Assembly (NCBI RefSeq): GCF_001277295.1
Contig: NZ_CP011456.1
Location: forward strand, 4,344,001-4,408,000
Direction of reading: 5' to 3'
DNA length: 64,000 nt
Source: Anabaena sp. WA102
GTDB taxonomy: Bacteria > Cyanobacteriota > Cyanobacteriia > Cyanobacteriales > Nostocaceae
Of this stretch, positions 43,666 to 52,972 are shown one piece after another. A program made the translations under genes and the position numbers. Position 1 is the first letter of the stretch; every line of letters begins with the position of its first letter. Below the pieces are notes generated by a model. That model was not told the origin of the DNA, did no database searches, and saw only the letters and a list, made by a program, of their open reading frames with translations.

Positions 43666-45260
43666 GATACTGTTTCCTGAGATAATTGAACTTTGTCTAT
43701 CTTGCCAGTGGAAGTTTGGGGTAAAGAGCTACGGAACTCAAACAAATCGGGAACCATATATTTAGGAAGCCGTTCTGCACAAAAGGATTTTAAAGTCTGT
43801 ACATTAAGAATTTCCGTGTCTTTGTTATCACCACGCGTTACTACAAAAGCCTTGATCCGGTTACTAATCTCATTGTCGGGAATGGGAATTACTGCGACTT
43901 CTGCGAGTGCGGGATGGCTATATAAAACACTCTCTATCTCACCTAATTCAATCCGGTAGCCCCGACTCTTAATCATGCGATCTCTACGACCTAAAAAGAT
44001 ATAATCACCCTCTGGAGATTGTTTAACAAGATCCCCCGTGCGGTAAATCATCTCCGATCCCAATCCATGATGCAATGTAAAAGGAACAAGGACTTGAGCA
44101 GTCTTTTCAGGCAAATCCCAATAGCCTGTCATCAACCCAGGACCGCGCACGCAAAGCTCACCCACTTCACCTCTAGCTACCAATTCATTACTTGTACCCA
44201 AGACAAAAACTTCAGTGTTGGCACAGGCTTGTCCAATAGGAACTGCTTCACTTGTTTCAATATCGGGCGGTGAGACTCGGTAATATGTGCAGACATTTGT
44301 CTCCGTCGGACCATAGAGGTTGTAATAGCCAGCATCTGGAATATGCACCATCAACTGATGCAAATATTTGTTAGGAAAAACTTCACCTGCAAACAGAATG
44401 CTTCTAAGATCGGGGTAGGTATGTTGCTCTAACCGACCATATAGGACTAAATTTGTCAGAATAGAGGGGACTGAATACCAGATTGAAATCCTTTCTGCGG
44501 CAATAAATTTGGCCAGATTAATTGGAAAGACTGATAAAGCCGCCGAGAGCAAAATGACCGTACCCCCTGCTTTGATAGTTGTGAAGATATCAAAAATGGA
44601 AAGATCAAAATGGAACGGTGCATGACTGGAGACACGGTCTTCCGCAGTCACCTGAAACGTATCATAGGCCCAATTTACAAAAGTAAGAGAGGCACGATGG
44701 CTAATCATCACCCCTTTGGGGGTTCCTGTTGAGCCAGATGTATAAAGAATATAAGCTAAGTCGTTTTCAATCAGATGTGGGTCTAGTGGCGGGCTGCAAG
44801 GAGCTTGTAAAACCTCTGACCATGGGAAGACTTTTCCGAACAACTCACTTGTTCGCTCATCCTCATCTGTCAAAATTACACTACTGAGACTATGTAAGTC
44901 TGCCAAGGAAGTGTTTCCTAAAGCATCTATTCTTTGCTTGGTCGTAATCAGTATCTTAATCTGGCAGTTTTTAACAATAAAGGCAATCCGTTTAACTGGG
45001 GCGTTAGAGTCTAGCGGTACATAGGTGGCGCCAGCCTTTAATATGCCAAATATAGCAATAACAGATTCAATTGACTTATCTAAGTAAATGCCAACTCGGT
45101 CTCCCCGTTCTATCCCTGCATAGTTCAAGGTATTTGCCAGTTGGTTACTTATTTCGTCTAACTGAGTGTAGGTAATGGCGCGCTCTTGCTGCTGTATAGC
45201 AACGGAATCGCTATGGGTTCGAGCGCTACTTGCGAGAAGATGGTGTAGTAAATATAGCAT
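43662..45260 (-). CDS. anaC: AnaC, proline-activating adenylation enzyme
   Basis: Stand-alone NRPS-type adenylation domain, 532 residues, that forms prolyl-AMP and loads it on AnaD. Core motifs: LAYILYTSGSTGTPKGV (A3), FHFDLSIFDIF (A4), NLYGPTETNVCTYY (A5), YRTGDLVKQ (A7), GRRDRMIKSRGYRIELGEIE (A8) and the C-terminal Lys in LPQTSTGKIDK (A10). The arrangement of a stand-alone A domain, carrier protein and acyl-CoA dehydrogenase-like oxidase is the proline-to-pyrroline cassette also used for prodiginines and pyoluteorin. It begins 12 bp after the anaB stop. Confidence 0.93.
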   Translation of the reverse strand: MLYLLHHLLASSARTHSDSVAIQQQERAITYTQLDEISNQLANTLNYAGIERGDRVGIYLDKSIESVIAIFGILKAGATYVPLDSNAPVKRIAFIVKNCQIKILITTKQRIDALGNTSLADLHSLSSVILTDEDERTSELFGKVFPWSEVLQAPCSPPLDPHLIENDLAYILYTSGSTGTPKGVMISHRASLTFVNWAYDTFQVTAEDRVSSHAPFHFDLSIFDIFTTIKAGGTVILLSAALSVFPINLAKFIAAERISIWYSVPSILTNLVLYGRLEQHTYPDLRSILFAGEVFPNKYLHQLMVHIPDAGYYNLYGPTETNVCTYYRVSPPDIETSEAVPIGQACANTEVFVLGTSNELVARGEVGELCVRGPGLMTGYWDLPEKTAQVLVPFTLHHGLGSEMIYRTGDLVKQSPEGDYIFLGRRDRMIKSRGYRIELGEIESVLYSHPALAEVAVIPIPDNEISNRIKAFVVTRGDNKDTEILNVQTLKSFCAERLPKYMVPDLFEFRSSLPQTSTGKIDKVQLSQETVS

Positions 45261-45272
45261 AGTGGTGCTGCT

Positions 45273-46418
45273 TTACAATCCTAAGAATTTGCTAATAACG
45301 AGTCGCTGAATATCGGAGGTACCAGAGTAGAATTTGCTACCGATAGCATCTCGCAATTCTCGTTCTAACTCTGTATTCGTTAAATAACCATACGCACCGT
45401 GAACCTCGATCGCTTCCATACATAACTGAACCCAAGCTTCACTAATATACAGATTGGCCATGGAGGCTTCTAGAAGAGCCATTTGCCGATTTTGTTTCAT
45501 CCAAGCAACTTTATACAAATAAGACTTGGCATTCTCCAACCGCAGCTTCATCTCTACTAACCTGTTGGCAACTAATTGGAATTTGCCAATTGCTTGACCA
45601 AATTGCTTATGGTTTCTAGCATAACGAATTGACTGCTCCAGCAATCGTTCCATTGTTCCCACAGCACAGGACAGAATAAATCCCCGCTCCCACTCCATGC
45701 TATGATTAAATATGGCTAGACCTGCTCCTTCCTCACCTAAGCGATCAGCGACAGATACTTCGCAATTTTCCAAGGTTAGTTCTGTTATTTCAGCGGTACG
45801 TACTCCCATAGTAGACATACGTTTGTGGACAACCAGACCAGGCGTATCTTTTTCGATCATAAATGTCGTCAAACCCTCTTTCCCCAAAGCTGGATCTAAG
45901 GTAGCAAAAATGATGAAGAGGTCTGCAAAAGTTCCATTGGTTACATAGTGTTTGTGTCCGTTGAGAATGTATTTATCTCCATTCTTTTGGGCTGTTGTCT
46001 TGAGGCTATAGATATCAGACCCCGCTTGTGGTTCAGTGGCGGCGTGGGCTGCAATCCAACCTTCTCGACAAAGCAATGGGAGATACTTTTGCTTTTGTGC
46101 TTCACTCCCAAAGGCCAACAGGGGCATTTCACCAGCCCAGATATGTGCGTTCATTGCAAACATCAATCCATTGTCTTTGCAAGCATAACCTAGTGCTTGC
46201 AAGCCATAAGCCGTAGTAAGTATATCTAGCTCTTGTCCGCCATAACGGGCAGGAATAGTCCATCCGTGAATACCAAAATCGCAGCATTTTTGCCAGACAT
46301 CACGATTAAATATCCCCTCTTTGTCCTGCTCAATCAGATCGGATACTAATGACTGTTGAGCAAAATGAATCACCTTTTTTTTAAATTCAATTTGCTGATT
46401 GTTCCAAGCAAAATCCAT
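45273..46418 (-). CDS. anaB: AnaB, prolyl-ACP oxidase of acyl-CoA dehydrogenase type
   Basis: FAD enzyme of 381 residues that oxidises prolyl-AnaD to the pyrroline. Acyl-CoA dehydrogenase features: AAHAATEPQAGSDIYSLKTT (FAD/substrate region), KHYVTNGTFADLFIIFATLD, and the C-terminal EAIEVHGAYGYLTNTELERE and YSGTSDIQRLVISK. GAGGG lies six bases before the ATG. It opens the ana operon. Its first 59 codons and 461 bp of upstream DNA belong to a 638-bp unit repeated three times upstream. Confidence 0.93.
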   Translation of the reverse strand: MDFAWNNQQIEFKKKVIHFAQQSLVSDLIEQDKEGIFNRDVWQKCCDFGIHGWTIPARYGGQELDILTTAYGLQALGYACKDNGLMFAMNAHIWAGEMPLLAFGSEAQKQKYLPLLCREGWIAAHAATEPQAGSDIYSLKTTAQKNGDKYILNGHKHYVTNGTFADLFIIFATLDPALGKEGLTTFMIEKDTPGLVVHKRMSTMGVRTAEITELTLENCEVSVADRLGEEGAGLAIFNHSMEWERGFILSCAVGTMERLLEQSIRYARNHKQFGQAIGKFQLVANRLVEMKLRLENAKSYLYKVAWMKQNRQMALLEASMANLYISEAWVQLCMEAIEVHGAYGYLTNTELERELRDAIGSKFYSGTSDIQRLVISKFLGL

Positions 46419-46879
46419 GATGCCCTCTACGATTTTAGTTGATTAATTGGTTGTATTGTATATATCCGCATACAAGATTTTTCATCAGAGTATTCTAATT
46501 GCGGCTATGTCCTGTGTCTATTTACCAAATTGCACATCTAGTTTTTCCGTTGACACTCTCCGGTCTAAAGACGCGGAGATTCTATAGAGAGTTTCAGTCT
46601 ATATCCCTCAGTTATCCCAGTTTCAGGCACTGCCTTAAATATTTGGGTTCTTGCCCTGATTTCGTTTGCCCTGGCGGGCGAAATCATATCTGACAAGCGT
46701 AACTTTCCGAGAGTCCCTCGGTAGCTTTTTATGTCTTTAGTGACAATGTAGTTATATCACGAATATGGATTAAAATCAATGCAGGATAAATCCTGCCTCT
46801 AGCCTTCATCCCTTGTCTAAAGCCCAAATGTGGCTTCCTGAGTCACCCACATTTTCAAGGGTTTTCGGCGTTCTTCCTT
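46242..46879. repeat. 638-bp tandem unit 1 (intact anaB promoter)
   Basis: Unit containing codons 1-59 of anaB and 461 bp upstream. The leader has GAGGG before the ATG and TTGTAT / TATACAAT-like boxes about 60 bp further up. It also contains CTCCGGTCTAAAGACGCGGAG (46558 onward), a stem GATTTCG/CGAAATC (46658-46685) and the palindrome GCAGGATAAATCCTGC (46781-46796). The unit is repeated exactly 638 bp further on, twice, with ATAA at each joint. Confidence 0.95.
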
Positions 46880-47056
46880 ATAACGGGCAGGAATAGTCCA
46901 TCCGTGAATACCAAAATCGCAGCATTTTTGCCAGACATCACGATTAAATATCCCCTCTTTGTCCTGCTCAATCAGATCGGATACTAATGACTGTTGAGCA
47001 AAATGAATCACCTTTTTTTTAAATTCAATTTGCTGATTGTTCCAAGCAAAATCCAT
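46817..47056 (-). pseudogene. Truncated anaB copy (79 codons), from unit 2
   Basis: First 59 residues equal AnaB (MDFAWNNQQIEFKKK ... IHGWTIPARY), then 20 residues from the non-coding end of unit 1 (KEERRKPLKMWVTQEATFGL) and a stop. It keeps the anaB ribosome site and promoter, so a useless 79-residue peptide may be made. Confidence 0.85.
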
Positions 47057-47517
47057 GATGCCCTCTACGATTTTAGTTGATTAATTGGTTGTATTGTATA
47101 TATCCGCATACAAGATTTTTCATCAGAGTATTCTAATTGCGGCTATGTCCTGTGTCTATTTACCAAATTGCACATCTAGTTTTTCCGTTGACACTCTCCG
47201 GTCTAAAGACGCGGAGATTCTATAGAGAGTTTCAGTCTATATCCCTCAGTTATCCCAGTTTCAGGCACTGCCTTAAATATTTGGGTTCTTGCCCTGATTT
47301 CGTTTGCCCTGGCGGGCGAAATCATATCTGACAAGCGTAACTTTCCGAGAGTCCCTCGGTAGCTTTTTATGTCTTTAGTGACAATGTAGTTATATCACGA
47401 ATATGGATTAAAATCAATGCAGGATAAATCCTGCCTCTAGCCTTCATCCCTTGTCTAAAGCCCAAATGTGGCTTCCTGAGTCACCCACATTTTCAAGGGT
47501 TTTCGGCGTTCTTCCTT
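46880..47517. repeat. 638-bp tandem unit 2
   Basis: Second copy of the unit; no difference from unit 1 was noticed in the stretches compared, including the anaB 5' codons and the promoter segment. It carries a complete copy of the anaB promoter and start codon, reading toward anaB. Confidence 0.95.
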
Positions 47518-47694
47518 ATAACGGGCAGGAATAGTCCATCCGTGAATACCAAAATCGCAGCATTTTTGCCAGACATCACGATTAAATATCCCCTCTTTGT
47601 CCTGCTCAATCAGATCGGATACTAATGACTGTTGAGCAAAATGAATCACCTTTTTTTTAAATTCAATTTGCTGATTGTTCCAAGCAAAATCCAT
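47455..47694 (-). pseudogene. Truncated anaB copy (79 codons), from unit 3
   Basis: Same 79-codon frame as at 46817-47056, produced by the third unit. The two peptides are identical in all residues. Confidence 0.85.
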
Positions 47695-48155
47695 GATGCC
47701 CTCTACGATTTTAGTTGATTAATTGGTTGTATTGTATATATCCGCATACAAGATTTTTCATCAGAGTATTCTAATTGCGGCTATGTCCTGTGTCTATTTA
47801 CCAAATTGCACATCTAGTTTTTCCGTTGACACTCTCCGGTCTAAAGACGCGGAGATTCTATAGAGAGTTTCAGTCTATATCCCTCAGTTATCCCAGTTTC
47901 AGGCACTGCCTTAAATATTTGGGTTCTTGCCCTGATTTCGTTTGCCCTGGCGGGCGAAATCATATCTGACAAGCGTAACTTTCCGAGAGTCCCTCGGTAG
48001 CTTTTTATGTCTTTAGTGACAATGTAGTTATATCACGAATATGGATTAAAATCAATGCAGGATAAATCCTGCCTCTAGCCTTCATCCCTTGTCTAAAGCC
48101 CAAATGTGGCTTCCTGAGTCACCCACATTTTCAAGGGTTTTCGGCGTTCTTCCTT
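47518..48155. repeat. 638-bp tandem unit 3
   Basis: Third copy. It ends at ATAA followed by AACACTG, the presumed original left flank, showing that the duplicated segment was joined at ATAA shared by anaB codon ~59 and this flank. Confidence 0.92.
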
Positions 48156-48659
48156 ATAAAACACTGATACCCTCTTGCCTTGCTATAACGACAATTTTCA
48201 ACGCCAACCTACTTATTTGATTTGCTTACCATATTTTACTGAAGTCTAATTTAAAAGGGTTCTTCCGTACCTGTTATGCCAAATATGAGTTTATTTACCC
48301 CACAACCCATATAAATAAAGGATTTTATTGTTTTTGATACCAAATTTCTCAAAATAACCAATAAATTAATGTAAAATCCTTATATAACAAGGATCTTGGG
48401 ATTTAAAAAAAATAATTTAGCATAACAAGTACCGAAGAGCCTTTAAAAGTTTTTTCAAGAAACCATAAGATTTAGATAAAGGGAAAGGTAACGGACTTGT
48501 AAAGATCACTCTACAATTGGAGTGGCAAGAGGCAAAACTAGCAATAACAGTTCATGTCCAGATCAAAAGCCAAGATTTGCACCGGGGAATAACGTTTATA
48601 AACAGGCTACTTATCTTACAAATACTATTTCCATCCTCAATCTAGTAGGTTTTATATTG
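48156..48659. other. Non-coding region left of the ana operon
   Basis: AT-rich, with no frame that looks coding on either strand and no repeat recognised. Probably the boundary of the toxin locus. Confidence 0.5.
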
Positions 48660-48997
48660 TCAGTAACCCAGCCCTAAAGGAACTGAGCTTGCAAGAAATT
48701 GCAAGCTGTACTGACCAGACCACCCTAAGCGTAGTCCAAGGGTAGCCGTTATTTGAGTCACGACACCTCGAAATGCGTAGCCAGTTTCCGGCTCTGTCGC
48801 TGTAAGTTAAACAGTTCTAAGGTAACAGGAACAGTGCTTTCAGCCTAACAAGCTCTTATAACAGGTCAAGGCTAACATTACCCCAGAAATGGGAGTTGGT
48901 TTCCAGATTCCAATCAAAAATCTGGTTTCAATTTTAACATCCACAGCGGTCAAAACCGCTCGTGTCGCTTCCCTCTCAGGTCTAAAGACGCTGAGTT
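48660..48997. ncRNA. Stem-rich region, candidate structured RNA or element end
   Basis: Contains several strong stems: AGCTTGCAA-GAAA-TTGCAAGCT (48686-48707, nine pairs with a GNRA tetraloop), CCAGATT..AATCTGG (about 48914-48936), AGCGGT-CAAA-ACCGCT (about 48950-48965) and CTCAGGTCTAAAGACGCTGAG (about 48977-48997). The last is a compensated variant of the stem in the 638-bp unit. It resembles the right end of a TnpB-type element without the gene, but no family could be assigned. Strand unknown. Confidence 0.4.
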
Positions 48998-49018
48998 TCC
49001 CACTTACCGCGAGGTTTT

Positions 49019-49630
49019 ATGAATAACCAACAAAGAACTAACGGCGTTTCTTCTGGTCTGATAGCAGCTATTTCCGTAGCAGTGGTGGTGGTAAGCGGTG
49101 GTATGGCTTGGTTTTCTGCCCATACTCCTAATAATTCTACACCTGATAACTCTTCACAAACCATTAAACAGCCTATCAAGCAATCAACAACTCAACAAGG
49201 TAATGAACAGACTGCTAGTATATATTGGCTCAGATCCAAGGAAAATCGCCTGGATTTAGTTCCCCAACCCTTTAAAGTTGCTGCTACCCAACCCAATCAA
49301 GTTTTAGAAGCAGCATTTAAAACTTTATTAGCAGGTCCAAGTGAAGGCACAGACTCTACTACTATTCCCCAGGGTACTCAACTATTGGGACTCAAAGCAG
49401 AAAATAATGATGTTCATGTGAATTTGTCTGAAAACTTTACCACTGGTGGAGGTAGCACTTCTATGATGGGGCGTGTCGGACAAGTTGTATATACTGCTAC
49501 TAGTTTAAATCCTCAAGCCAAAGTATATATTGAAGTCAATGGCAAACTTTTAGAGGTTTTAGGGGGTGAAGGTGTGGAATTACAACAACCTCTCACCCGC
49601 GAAAGTTTTCAGAAAAATTATCCGCTTTAG
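49019..49630 (+). CDS. GerMN domain protein, membrane-anchored
   Basis: 203 residues. A hydrophobic segment at about residues 12-33 acts as signal or anchor; a Ser/Thr/Asn/Gln-rich linker follows, then a GerMN (sporulation/germination-type) domain, ~62-190: IYWLRSKENRLDLVPQPF, FKTLLAGPSEG, VHVNLSENFT, VYTATSLNPQAKVYIEVNG. Extracytoplasmic domain of unknown role in cyanobacteria. ATG at 49019 with GAGG upstream. Confidence 0.85.
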   Translation: MNNQQRTNGVSSGLIAAISVAVVVVSGGMAWFSAHTPNNSTPDNSSQTIKQPIKQSTTQQGNEQTASIYWLRSKENRLDLVPQPFKVAATQPNQVLEAAFKTLLAGPSEGTDSTTIPQGTQLLGLKAENNDVHVNLSENFTTGGGSTSMMGRVGQVVYTATSLNPQAKVYIEVNGKLLEVLGGEGVELQQPLTRESFQKNYPL

Positions 49631-49633
49631 TCA

Positions 49634-49768
49634 GTTGTCAGTTGTCAGTTGTTAGTTGTCATTGGGAAAATTCTTTCTCCCCCCTACTCCCCCCTACTCC
49701 CCCTACTCCCCCTACTCCCCCTACTCCCCCTACTCCCCCTACTCCCCCTACTCCCCCTACTTCCCCGA
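49634..49768. repeat. Two short tandem repeats between the GerMN gene and accB
   Basis: 49634-49662 has TGTCAGTT-type octamers. 49678-49768 has about nine copies of a 9-bp CTCCCCCTA unit, with 10-bp variants at the start. A related ACTTCCCCT array is at 51312-51385. Confidence 0.9.
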
Positions 49769-49784
49769 CTTCCCCATTTAATAC

Positions 49785-50306
49785 TTAATCAGGGTTAATT
49801 CTCATTAAAGGCTGACCATATTCTACTGGTTCACCATTTTGAACTAAAATTTCCATCACCTGTCCAGAGACTTCGGCTTCAATTTCGTTCATTAGCTTCA
49901 TAGCTTCAATGATACAGACACTTTGACCAGCTTTGACGCGATCGCCTACCTCCACAAACGCTGCTTCTCCTGGGGCTGGGGAACGGTAAAATGTCCCTAC
50001 CATTGGTGATGGTACTTCAACTAATTTTTGATTAATTGGTGAAGAAGAATGAGGAGGTTGTGCGACTGAATTATCAACAACTTTATTGGTTACAGCCCCC
50101 TCAGTGGAACTTGGTAAGGCTGTAGATACCAACTGGGTTACACCAGCACTCACCACACCACTAACTGTTCCTGGAGCATTATTGCTAAAACTGACAGCTT
50201 TTCGGACTGTTAGCTCAAATTCATTATTTTTGAGGGTAACTTCCGCAATATCTGTTTGGGCAATAGTTACTAATAGCTGACGGATTTCATTAAAGTCTAA
50301 TGTCAC
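49785..50306 (-). CDS. accB: Biotin carboxyl carrier protein of acetyl-CoA carboxylase
   Basis: 173 residues. The C-terminal biotinyl domain is complete: VEVPSPMVGTFYRSPAPGE, then the biotin site EAMKLMNEIEAE (Lys in MKL). An Ala/Pro/Ser-rich linker joins it to the N-terminal helix. Needed for malonyl-CoA, the extender used by fatty acid synthesis and by the ana PKSs. Follows efp on the same strand with a 312-bp gap. Confidence 0.96.
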   Translation of the reverse strand: MTLDFNEIRQLLVTIAQTDIAEVTLKNNEFELTVRKAVSFSNNAPGTVSGVVSAGVTQLVSTALPSSTEGAVTNKVVDNSVAQPPHSSSPINQKLVEVPSPMVGTFYRSPAPGEAAFVEVGDRVKAGQSVCIIEAMKLMNEIEAEVSGQVMEILVQNGEPVEYGQPLMRINPD

Positions 50307-50618
50307 AATTATTTTACCTCGACCTAACTGTTAAATTAAAATTCTAAGTAAGGCAGGGATTTAATCCCTCTATAAAAAAGGGATTGAAATCATTAGCACC
50401 AATTTTAGATTTTGGACTTCGACTTCGCTCAGTCGACTTCGCTCAGTCGAACGATTTTAGATTTTGGATTTTGTGGCAACTTTCCAGGTGATTAGGAACT
50501 CAATTGACATGAATTAAACTTATGCCACAACAGGGTTTTACCCCTGACGCTGACTCCTAATTCCTGACTCCTGCTGTATTCCTCACTATTCCAAATTGGT
50601 ATCAAAAAAATAGGAAAA
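50307..50618. other. accB-efp spacer with repeats
   Basis: Holds AATCCCT/AGGGATT (50363-50385, loop of nine), a double CGACTTCGCTCAGT repeat (about 50417-50450) bracketed by GATTTTAGATTTTGGA tracts, and no gene. The efp-accB pair is often co-transcribed in cyanobacteria; here the spacer is long. Confidence 0.6.
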
Positions 50619-51176
50619 TTATTCCCTGCCTAAATACTTATCTTCTCTGGTATCAATCTTAATCCGTTCCCCTTGGGCAATAAATAAAGGAACCATGATA
50701 GTTGCCCCAGTTTCCAGGATTGCGGGTTTAGTACCACCTGTAGCAGTATCACCTTTGACACCGGGATCTGTTTGCACAATTTCCAAAACTACAGAATTAG
50801 GAAGTTCTACTTCTAGGACTTGTTCGCCCCAGCGAATCACGTTAACTTCCATACCATCTTTGAGGTACTTGACGCGATCGCCAATTTGCGCTGAAGTTAA
50901 TCTACCTTCCTCATAGGTTTCCATATCCATAAAGATAAACTCATTGCCCTCTTTATAGGTATGTTGCATCGTCACTTTTTCCAAAGTTGCCTGGGGAACG
51001 CTTTCTCCAGCCCGAAAAGTTTTTTCTAACTGTTTCCCACTTTGGACGTTTTTCAGTGTTGTCCGCACGAAGGCAGAACCCTTGCCTGGCTTAACGTGAA
51101 GGAAATCTATCACGCGCCAAACCGAACCATCTAATACAATTGAAACACCAGGTCGAAAGTCGTTACTAGAGATCAT
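50619..51176 (-). CDS. efp: Translation elongation factor P
   Basis: 185 residues, typical EF-P length with three beta-barrel domains. The functional loop reads HVKPGKGSAFVR with Lys at the tip position that is modified in many bacteria. ISSNDFRPG at the N-terminus and VEVDTREDKYL-like IKIDTREDKYLGRE at the end fit. Relieves ribosome stalling at polyproline. Confidence 0.96.
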   Translation of the reverse strand: MISSNDFRPGVSIVLDGSVWRVIDFLHVKPGKGSAFVRTTLKNVQSGKQLEKTFRAGESVPQATLEKVTMQHTYKEGNEFIFMDMETYEEGRLTSAQIGDRVKYLKDGMEVNVIRWGEQVLEVELPNSVVLEIVQTDPGVKGDTATGGTKPAILETGATIMVPLFIAQGERIKIDTREDKYLGRE

Positions 51177-51238
51177 GAAACTTTCAAATTTTGCAAGACA
51201 ATCGGCATTTATTGTACCCTTCCAGCGTCATAATTGGT

Positions 51239-51390
51239 TAGTTGTTATTTGTCAGTTGTTATTTGTCAGGGAAGAGGGAACAGGGAACAGGGAACAGGCA
51301 AAATTAATATTTCTTCCCCTACTTCCCCTACTTCCCCTACTTCCCCTACTTCCCCTACTTCCCCTACTTCCCCTACTTCCCCTGCCTCTT
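51239..51390. repeat. Tandem repeats upstream of the cyclophilin gene
   Basis: GTTATTTGTCAGTT-type repeats (51239-51270), GGGAACA heptamers (51276-51297) and eight copies of the 9-bp ACTTCCCCT unit (51317-51385). Frames through this tract encode only Leu/Pro or Ser/Pro/Thr repeats and are not genes. Confidence 0.9.
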
Positions 51391-51472
51391 CAATCCCCAG
51401 TCCCCCAATGTGGGAAGATAATCAATAAGTTACTTCCAGTCAACACTTTGATGCTGAAGAAAGGGAAATTTC

Positions 51473-52579
51473 ATGTTGAACTTATTTAAGTCCTGGGTGA
51501 AGAACAGCCTAAAGGTAATATTGCTATTAACAATATTTTTAGGCACAAGTACGGCTGGGTGGACTCCCGCTAGTAACGCCGGCTTACCAGCAGGAAACGC
51601 AATTACCGAAGGTAAGGCTTTGTTGCGCTATGCACTGCCAATAGATAATCAACCTGTCCGTAAACTGCAAGCCAGTTTAGAGGATATTTCTAACCAACTG
51701 CGGGCAAATAAACGATGGGGTGCAGTTAATAATGACCTCAAGCAGGCATTGCGGATACTCGATAAACCTTCCCAAATATTAGCAAGCGTTCCGGAAGAAC
51801 GCCAACCTCAAGCCGAAGCTTGGATGACTGAATTGAAATCTGGCATCATAGAACTGCAAGAAGTGGTTAAAACTAAACGAAAAGAACCCATTCTTGACGG
51901 TAGAGCTAAATTACTCAATCTTGTCAGCTTGTTAGAAGAATCAATGGTGAAGGAATTCCCCTTTGAAGTCCCGGCTGAGTATAGTAACTTACCTCAACTC
52001 AAAGGACGCGCTAGGATTGCTTTCAAAACTAATAAAGGTGATTTGACTGTAGTTGTAGATGGCTATAGCGCTCCCGTGACTGCTGGTAACTTTGTTGATT
52101 TGGTACAAAGAGGTTTTTATAACGGTTTAGAGTTCACCCGTTCGGAAGAATCTTACTTTCTCCAAACCGGAGATCCTGTAGGTAAGGAAGTCGGTTTTAT
52201 TGACCCTCAAACTGGCAAATATCGGGCTGTTCCTTTAGAAATTTTGGTCAAGGGCGAAAAAGAACCAACCTACGGTATTACTCTCGAAGAAGCTGGGCGT
52301 TATTTAGATATGCCAGTTTTGCCTTTTTCATCTTTTGGTGCTTTAGTTATGGCACGTCCAGAAAATGAAGCTAATGGTGGTTCTTCTCAAGTTTTCTTTT
52401 TCCTTTTTGAACCAGAACTTACTCCCGCAGGACGTAATCTTTTAGATGGTCGTTATGCTGTTTTTGGTTATTTGACTGAAGGTAGAGAGGTTTTAGATAA
52501 ACTCAAAGCTGGTGATAAAATTGAATCAGCAACTGTTGTTAAAGGAATTGAAAATTTAGTTCAGCCTCAAGCAGCTTAA
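51473..52579 (+). CDS. Lumenal cyclophilin-type peptidyl-prolyl isomerase (TLP40/CYP38-like)
   Basis: 368 residues: a signal peptide (hydrophobic ~13-29, then PASNAG), an N-terminal helical domain (~40-150), and a cyclophilin domain from ~180 (ARIAFKTNKGDLTVVVDGYS, AGNFVDLVQRGFYNGLEF, GGSSQVFFFLFEPELTPAG). This is the layout of thylakoid lumen TLP40/CYP38, which helps photosystem II assembly. In the active site FFFLF replaces the common FFI pattern, so isomerase activity may be weak, as in plant CYP38. Confidence 0.88.
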   Translation: MLNLFKSWVKNSLKVILLLTIFLGTSTAGWTPASNAGLPAGNAITEGKALLRYALPIDNQPVRKLQASLEDISNQLRANKRWGAVNNDLKQALRILDKPSQILASVPEERQPQAEAWMTELKSGIIELQEVVKTKRKEPILDGRAKLLNLVSLLEESMVKEFPFEVPAEYSNLPQLKGRARIAFKTNKGDLTVVVDGYSAPVTAGNFVDLVQRGFYNGLEFTRSEESYFLQTGDPVGKEVGFIDPQTGKYRAVPLEILVKGEKEPTYGITLEEAGRYLDMPVLPFSSFGALVMARPENEANGGSSQVFFFLFEPELTPAGRNLLDGRYAVFGYLTEGREVLDKLKAGDKIESATVVKGIENLVQPQAA

Positions 52580-52597
52580 TTAATTATTGAAGAAAAA

Positions 52598-52630
52598 GAT
52601 CCCCGACTTCTTTAAGAAGTCGGGGATCTG
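52598..52630. terminator. Terminator-like 15-bp hairpin
   Basis: AGATCCCCGACTTCT, loop of three, AGAAGTCGGGGATCT. It lies 18 bp after the cyclophilin stop. Identical arms follow the DUF2141 gene (4132-4197) and the phosphatase gene (60490-60522). Confidence 0.75.
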
Positions 52631-52668
52631 ACTCTTGCAGTGTTCACAAATCAAATAACGTCTTTCAA

Positions 52669-52863
52669 TTAGTTCTTGAGTGTATCCATTATTTTCCTTA
52701 ATTTAGCTAGAACGTTTTTTTCTAAACCTGTAGACCAACGATATTTATAGCTTTCATGCTTGTATATACTCACCTTTTCTCTGAGGTTTTCTATATGTTC
52801 TATCAGTTCTGCCAAATCTTTTTCAGTTTTAACACCCCTAACAATACCAGCAGTCTTTTGATG
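52669..52863 (-). pseudogene. C-terminal gene remnant, 64 codons
   Basis: An open frame with helical, charged, protein-like composition (KTEKDLAELIEHIENLREK, KNVLAKLRKIMDTLKN-stop) but preceded by an in-frame TGA and lacking any start. Probably the tail of a decayed gene. I do not recognise the family. Confidence 0.4.
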
Positions 52864-52972
52864 TCACTCATTTGGTAAACTAAAAAAAATAACTATCTGT
52901 AGTATCCCCTAATTTTGACAAAAACTTGCATAACCAACCATTGTACGGGTTATCGCGCTTGATGCAATACAA

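Noticed and set aside
46440..46500. Possible NtcA site in the anaB leader
   Set aside because: The closest match is GTA-N10-TAC, not the GTA-N8-TAC consensus, so no NtcA site is claimed.
46499..46693. 64-residue plus-strand frame repeated at 47137 and 47775
   Set aside because: It lies antisense to the anaB leader, has no protein-like pattern, and is tripled only because the 638-bp unit is. Not called a gene.
51175..51489. Frame coding for Leu/Pro repeats
   Set aside because: Produced entirely by the 9-bp ACTTCCCCT tandem array; no ribosome site or family.
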